DNA of 64,000 nucleotides from Streptomyces sp. NK08204 (GTDB taxonomy: Bacteria; Actinomycetota; Actinomycetes; Streptomycetales; Streptomycetaceae). The stretch covers positions 248,001 to 312,000 of the forward strand of contig NZ_JAINVF010000001.1 in NCBI RefSeq assembly GCF_020400585.1, written 5' to 3'. A model generated the notes under the pieces. It saw only the letters and a program-made list of their open reading frames with translations, was not told the origin of the DNA and ran no database searches. Below are positions 60,311 to 64,000 of the stretch, in pieces. The number at the start of each line of letters is the position of its first letter. The first letter of the stretch is position 1. A program made the position numbers and the translations under genes.

Positions 60311-60691
60311 GTGAAGCTGGCGGAATTTCTGGCCCAGGTCCGCGATCGCGGGGAGTACCACAGCCAGGAGGAAGCGGAGCACATCAGTACGGCGGTGCTG
60401 CGGGTGCTCGCCACGGGGATCACCCCCGAGGAGGCCGACGGCCTGGCGGCTCAGCTGCCCCCTCCGCTGGACGACGTACTGCACCGGGAACGGGAAGGGC
60501 CCGAGTCCCTCGGCCGGGAGGAGTTCCTGCGGCGTGTGGCCGATCGGACGGGCGCCCGGCCGCGCACGGCGGAGTGGGACGCCGGCGCGGTGCTGTCCAC
60601 CGTCGCCGACGCGGTGTCCGACGGGCAGGTCGACGACCTGCTGTCGCAGCTGCCTGCCGACTACGCGGAGCTGTTCGGCAGACCGGGCTGA
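60311..60691 (+). CDS. DUF2267 family protein (copy 2)
   Basis: 126 residues, helical, with VRDRGEYHSQEEAEHISTAVLRVLATGITPEEADGLAAQLPPPLDDVL, the typical short DUF2267 form. Two repeats of about 60 residues can be seen (VLRVL...QLP, and VLSTVADAVSDGQVDDLLSQLPADY). Function unknown. AGGAGG lies 5 nt before the GTG. Confidence 0.85.
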   Translation: MKLAEFLAQVRDRGEYHSQEEAEHISTAVLRVLATGITPEEADGLAAQLPPPLDDVLHREREGPESLGREEFLRRVADRTGARPRTAEWDAGAVLSTVADAVSDGQVDDLLSQLPADYAELFGRPG

Positions 60692-60756
60692 GCCGGCCCT
60701 CCGTGCCTACACTGGAGGGGGATCAGTGGCTGCCGGTGAATGCGAGACCCTGCGCG

Positions 60757-61563
60757 ATGGCCATGAATCACGTCACGGGACAACCCCGCACGGCGACGGG
60801 GGACGTCTTCACGCCCTCGGTGTTCGGCGCGCCGTGCTGGGTGAGTCTGACCAGTCGCGACCTCGACGCCACGCAGGAGTTCTACACGACCGTTCTGGGC
60901 TGGCGGTGGCGCATCGCCAGACTGGGTGACCACTTCCGGACCGCGCTGGCGGACGGGGTGCCCGTCGCGGGGATCGCGGCGGTGGCCTCCATGTGGCAGA
61001 TGGCGGTGTCCTGGACGCCGTACTTCGCCGTGACGGACGCGGACGAGGCGGTGGCGCGTGTCCGGGAACGCGGTGGGACCGTGGCGGTGGGGCCGATCTC
61101 GTTCCTTCCCGGGAGGGCGGCGCTGCTCGCGGACCGTGACGGGGCCACCTTCGGGATATGGCAGGGCAAACTCGTCACCGAGTGGGAGGCGTGGCGGCGG
61201 GCGGCATCGAGTTTCATCACCCTTCACACCCGTGATGCCTTCGACGCCGCCATCTTCTACGGCGAGGTCCTCGACTGGGCCTCCGGCCGGCCGGGCTGCT
61301 GCGAGGTCGAGTACGCGGCTGGGCAGGTACTGCTGCGCAGCCGGGGTGGCATCGTGGCGCGTATCGAGTCGGGCTCGGTGGAGACGCCGCCCGATCCCTC
61401 GGTCAGGCCCCACTGGCAGGTCCACTTCTTCGTGGGCGACGTGGAACCGTGCGTCCGGGCCGCGGAGAAGCACGGCGGCAGCGTTCTGGCGGAGGACGAG
61501 CGGGAGGCGGTGCTGCGCGATCCCGACGGTGCCCAGTTCACGGTGACCTTGCGCCGGGGCTGA
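60757..61563 (+). CDS. VOC (glyoxalase/dioxygenase fold) protein with two domains
   Basis: 268 residues made of two βαβββ units (about 22-135 and 145-265). Phrases include CWVSLTSRDLDATQEFYTTVLGWRW, AALLADRDGATFGIWQ, and the second-domain FITLHTRDAFDAAIFYGEVLDWA and AVLRDPDGAQFTV. Metal ligands are not complete in both halves. It resembles hydroxylase-type or bleomycin-binding-like VOC proteins of actinobacteria with unknown substrate. ATG at 60757 or 60763; the downstream residues are the same. Confidence 0.82.
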   Translation: MAMNHVTGQPRTATGDVFTPSVFGAPCWVSLTSRDLDATQEFYTTVLGWRWRIARLGDHFRTALADGVPVAGIAAVASMWQMAVSWTPYFAVTDADEAVARVRERGGTVAVGPISFLPGRAALLADRDGATFGIWQGKLVTEWEAWRRAASSFITLHTRDAFDAAIFYGEVLDWASGRPGCCEVEYAAGQVLLRSRGGIVARIESGSVETPPDPSVRPHWQVHFFVGDVEPCVRAAEKHGGSVLAEDEREAVLRDPDGAQFTVTLRRG

Positions 61564-61571
61564 CGTCCGCC

Positions 61572-61586
61572 GGGACACCACGGCCC
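61572..61586. promoter_or_regulatory. DevR/OsdR-like box before the CBS gene
   Basis: GGGACACCACGGCCC, 154 nt upstream of the CBS start. It fits the GGGAC...CGGCCC form seen in DosR-family boxes. Not tested. Confidence 0.3.
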
Positions 61587-61740
61587 GCGCGCCTGCGAAC
61601 CGCCGTCACGGCCGGGCTCGTGCCCGTACGGCGTAGGTGAAGGCGCCGGACGGCGGGCACGGACGGGAAGCTGGAGATGGCATGGGCAGGCGCCGGCAGG
61701 TGCCGGCCCAGGACACCCGTACACCATGGAGAGGCTCGCG

Positions 61741-62163
61741 ATGACGACAGCCAAGGACATCATGACCCCTGGAGCCCAGTGGATTCCCGCCACCGAGACA
61801 CTCGACCGCGCAGCGCAGATGATGCGGGACCACGAGGTCGGTGCGCTGCCGGTCAGCGACCCCGGCCGGAACGACCGCATGTGCGGCATCATCACGGACC
61901 GTGACATCGTGGTGAAGTGCATCGCCGCGGGCCACGACCCCGCGCGCGTGACGTGCGGTGACCTGTGCGAGGGCACGCCGCGCTGGATCGCCGCCGGCTC
62001 CGACGTCTCCGAAGTCCTGCAGGAGATGGAGTCCCACCGGATCAAGCGCCTCCCGGTGATCGAGGACAAGCGGATGATCGGCATGATCAGCGAGGCGGAC
62101 ATCGCCCGTAACCTCACCGACGACAAGCTCGCCGAGTTCGTCCACCGGGTGTACGCGAGCTGA
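61741..62163 (+). CDS. CBS-pair protein
   Basis: 140 residues, two CBS motifs only (DIMTPGAQWIPATETLDRAAQMMRDHEVGALPV; SHRIKRLPVIEDKRMIGMISEADIARNL), without a BON domain. Similar to the small hypoxic-response CBS proteins of mycobacteria and Streptomyces. ATG at 61741 is preferred (GGAGAGG upstream) over an ATG five codons earlier. A strong terminator follows. Confidence 0.88.
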   Translation: MTTAKDIMTPGAQWIPATETLDRAAQMMRDHEVGALPVSDPGRNDRMCGIITDRDIVVKCIAAGHDPARVTCGDLCEGTPRWIAAGSDVSEVLQEMESHRIKRLPVIEDKRMIGMISEADIARNLTDDKLAEFVHRVYAS

Positions 62164-62185
62164 TCCCCGGGCGTCGGGGCCCGCT

Positions 62186-62218
62186 GCCCGGAGTCGCGGC
62201 AGCGCAGCGACTCCGGGC
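62186..62218 (+). terminator. Perfect 12-bp stem-loop after the CBS gene
   Basis: GCCCGGAGTCGC (62186-62197) and GCGACTCCGGGC (62207-62218), 9-nt loop, 22 nt after the stop. Confidence 0.75.
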
Positions 62219-62256
62219 CAGGGGAATGCCCGGCATCCGGTCCACGTTTTTCGGTC

Positions 62257-63789
62257 ATGGGTGACTGGTTGATGGCGATGCGTACGTATGCCACTCCGCA
62301 GGAGGCGGCCGTGGTGGCCGTCGACGCCCGGGGCGTCGTGACCGCGTGGAGCCGCGGTGCACGGCTGCTGCTCGGCTACGCGCCTGGCGAGATCGTAGGG
62401 CATCCGGCGGTGCAGCTCCTGGCCGCCGACCTGCCCGAAGCAGCCCGGCGGAGCGCCGTCCGGCGGCAGGCGTGGACGGGACCGGTCGCCCTGCGCGACC
62501 AGGCCGGCCATCAGGTGGAGGCCGAACTCCGGGCCTGCCCGCTGATGGACGCCGAACAGCATGTCCAGTGGTTCCTCCAGGCGGACCCCCCGCATGAGGA
62601 CGACGGCCCCGACCTGGTCCTGCAGCGCAGCCTGCTGCCGCACCACCGGCCGACCCAGCTGGCCGTGGAGACGGGGACACGTTATCTGCCGGCCGATCCC
62701 CAGGCCGGTGTGGGCGGCGACTGGTTCGACGTCATCCCGCTCTCGGGAGCCCGGGTCGCCCTGGTCGTCGGCGATGTCGTGGGCCACGGCATCCACGCCT
62801 CCGCCACCATGGGCCGGCTGCGGACCGCGGTGCGTACCCTCGCCGATGTCGACCTGGCACCCGACGAACTGCTGACCCAGCTCGACGATCTCATCCTCGA
62901 AGAGATCGAAGAGGGCATCGAGTCGGTCGGTGAAGTCGGCGCCACCTGCCTGTACGCCGTCTACGACCCGGTCTCCGGCCACTGCACCATGGCCAGCGCC
63001 GGCCATCTCGCCCCCGCCCTGGTCACCCCCGACGGCGCCGTACGCCATCTCACCGTGGCGCCCGGGCCGCCGCTGGGCGTGGGCGGCCTGCCGTTCGAGG
63101 CCACCGACACCTGGGTGCCCGAGAACAGCCTGCTCGTCCTCTACACCGACGGACTGGTGGAGAGCCGGCACCGCGACATCGGCTCCGGGCAGCGGGCCCT
63201 GCTGGACAGTCTGGCCCGGCCCGGCGCCTCACCGGAGGCGACCTGCGACCGCATTGTCGAAGCACTCCTGCCCGGCCGGCCGGACGACGACGTCGCGCTG
63301 CTCGTCGCCCGGACCCACATCATGGGCGCCTCCCACGTGGCCTCGTGGGAACTGCCCGCCGATCCAGCCGTCGTCGCCGACGCACGCCGCCGGGCCGCGG
63401 GCCAGCTCTCGGCGTGGGGACTGCAGGACGCCAGCGACACCACCGAGCTGATCGTCAGCGAACTGGTCACCAACGCCATCCGTCATGCCCATCCTCCGAT
63501 CCAGCTGCGGCTCATCCATGACGCCGCCCTGATCTGCGAGGTCTCCGACTCCAGCAGCACGACCCCGCACCTGCGCCGCGCCCGCGACACGGACGAGGGC
63601 GGTCGCGGCCTCTTCCTGGTGGGCCAACTCGCCGAACGCTGGGGCACCCGCCACACGCCCACCGGCAAGACCATCTGGGCCGAGCAGCCCCCGCCCCTGC
63701 ACCACCGGCTCCAGCCGGGCCACCCTGCGCAAGGGCAGCCAGGAGACGACACCGCCGGGGCGGACAGGGGAGCCCTGTCCGCCCCGTAG
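62257..63789 (+). CDS. PAS-SpoIIE(PP2C)-HATPase regulatory phosphatase/anti-sigma protein
   Basis: 510 residues. An N-terminal PAS domain is followed by a PP2C-type SpoIIE phosphatase with its metal Asp residues in GGDWFDVI, GDVVGHG, YTDGLVE and RPDDDVALL. A C-terminal HATPase_c of the RsbW kind follows (VSELVTNAIRHA, EGGRGLFLV). Such proteins dephosphorylate anti-sigma antagonists and may also bind or phosphorylate them, controlling stress sigma factors. The start is uncertain: no good ribosome site is seen before 62257, and later Met codons in the first eight residues are possible. Confidence 0.9.
   Translation: MGDWLMAMRTYATPQEAAVVAVDARGVVTAWSRGARLLLGYAPGEIVGHPAVQLLAADLPEAARRSAVRRQAWTGPVALRDQAGHQVEAELRACPLMDAEQHVQWFLQADPPHEDDGPDLVLQRSLLPHHRPTQLAVETGTRYLPADPQAGVGGDWFDVIPLSGARVALVVGDVVGHGIHASATMGRLRTAVRTLADVDLAPDELLTQLDDLILEEIEEGIESVGEVGATCLYAVYDPVSGHCTMASAGHLAPALVTPDGAVRHLTVAPGPPLGVGGLPFEATDTWVPENSLLVLYTDGLVESRHRDIGSGQRALLDSLARPGASPEATCDRIVEALLPGRPDDDVALLVARTHIMGASHVASWELPADPAVVADARRRAAGQLSAWGLQDASDTTELIVSELVTNAIRHAHPPIQLRLIHDAALICEVSDSSSTTPHLRRARDTDEGGRGLFLVGQLAERWGTRHTPTGKTIWAEQPPPLHHRLQPGHPAQGQPGDDTAGADRGALSAP
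63757..63785 (+). terminator. Stem-loop inside the last codons of the SpoIIE gene
   Basis: GGGGCGGACAGGG (63757-63769) and CCCTGTCCGCCCC (63773-63785) form a perfect 13-bp stem with a 3-nt loop that ends 4 nt before the stop-codon end. Confidence 0.65.
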
Positions 63790-63956
63790 ACGGCCACATC
63801 GACAGGAGTGTCCGGGCCGCCGTCACCGGTTGTCCCGCCGGGAACGGCTCCCCTCCGGCCCGTCCCTGCGCCGCCTGCACCCGGGCGGCGTCGAGCGGGA
63901 TCTGCCCGTCGGGCATGCTTGGGGGGTGGGCCGGCGACACGATGAGGAGAGCTGCG

Positions 63957-64000
63957 GTGGACGAGCACGCGCGGGACACGCGTGAGATGGAGATGTCCGG
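63957..64000 (+). CDS. Start of a gene cut off by the window edge
   Basis: A GTG at 63957 preceded by GAGGAG about 8 nt upstream opens a frame VDEHARDTREMEMS that runs off the end. Too short to identify. Confidence 0.45.
   Translation, partial: MDEHARDTREMEMS

Overview
The window is very GC-rich, uses GTG/TTG starts often and has the gene families of a Streptomyces-type actinomycete. It holds two unrelated blocks joined by a short stretch of secreted-protein genes.

Bases 1 to about 34,400 are one side of a naphthalenic ansamycin (rifamycin-like) gene cluster, which appears to run off the left edge. It has most of the 3-amino-5-hydroxybenzoate (AHBA) starter pathway: aminoquinate dehydrogenase (46-870), AHBA synthase, oxidoreductase, phosphatase and sugar kinase in a tightly overlapping operon (3907-7791, rifKLMN order), and aminodehydroquinate synthase (15904-16953, rifG). 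It has a giant RifA-type polyketide synthase (17030-33212, minus strand) with an AHBA-activating loading module and three extension modules (methylmalonyl, malonyl, methylmalonyl), ending in what looks like a docking tail. Around these lie a LuxR-family activator, an Orf19-type FAD monooxygenase, two P450s, a CaiB-type CoA-transferase, an acetamidase/formamidase-family protein, an MDR reductase, an FMN reductase and a type II thioesterase. The predicted chain on the synthase is the RifA tetraketide. The later PKS proteins, the amide synthase (rifF), rifH and rifJ are not in the window. An 18-bp element, CTACC-N8-GGATG, or a close variant (CTGTC-N8-GGATG), lies 20-22 bp upstream of a likely -10 box in front of six transcription units, and one more copy sits in another cluster intergenic region. 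This makes the cluster look like a single regulon of the RifZ-like LuxR protein. The PKS reading frame is broken by one extra base in a GGGCCC tract at 29559-29564, inside the first KS.

Bases 34,400-43,300 hold a decayed secreted-protein pseudogene, a large secreted protein, a lipoprotein, a third P450, a secreted lysyl-oxidase-like copper protein, an SDR-DUF2867 protein and a small membrane protein.

Bases 43,400-64,000 are an energy-stress or dormancy-type island. They carry three CBS-CBS-BON proteins plus a BON fossil, a single CBS-pair protein, a group-3b-like [NiFe]-hydrogenase operon (4Fe-4S subunit, cNMP-binding protein, diaphorase, small and large subunits, maturation protease), PolX, an FtsH paralogue, an erythromycin-esterase-family protein, archease convergent to an RtcB RNA ligase, two DUF2267 proteins, a VOC protein and a PAS/SpoIIE/HATPase phosphatase. 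Several intergenic regions here contain GGG(A/C)C...GGNCC palindromes resembling DevR/OsdR boxes. The window ends in the first codons of another gene.
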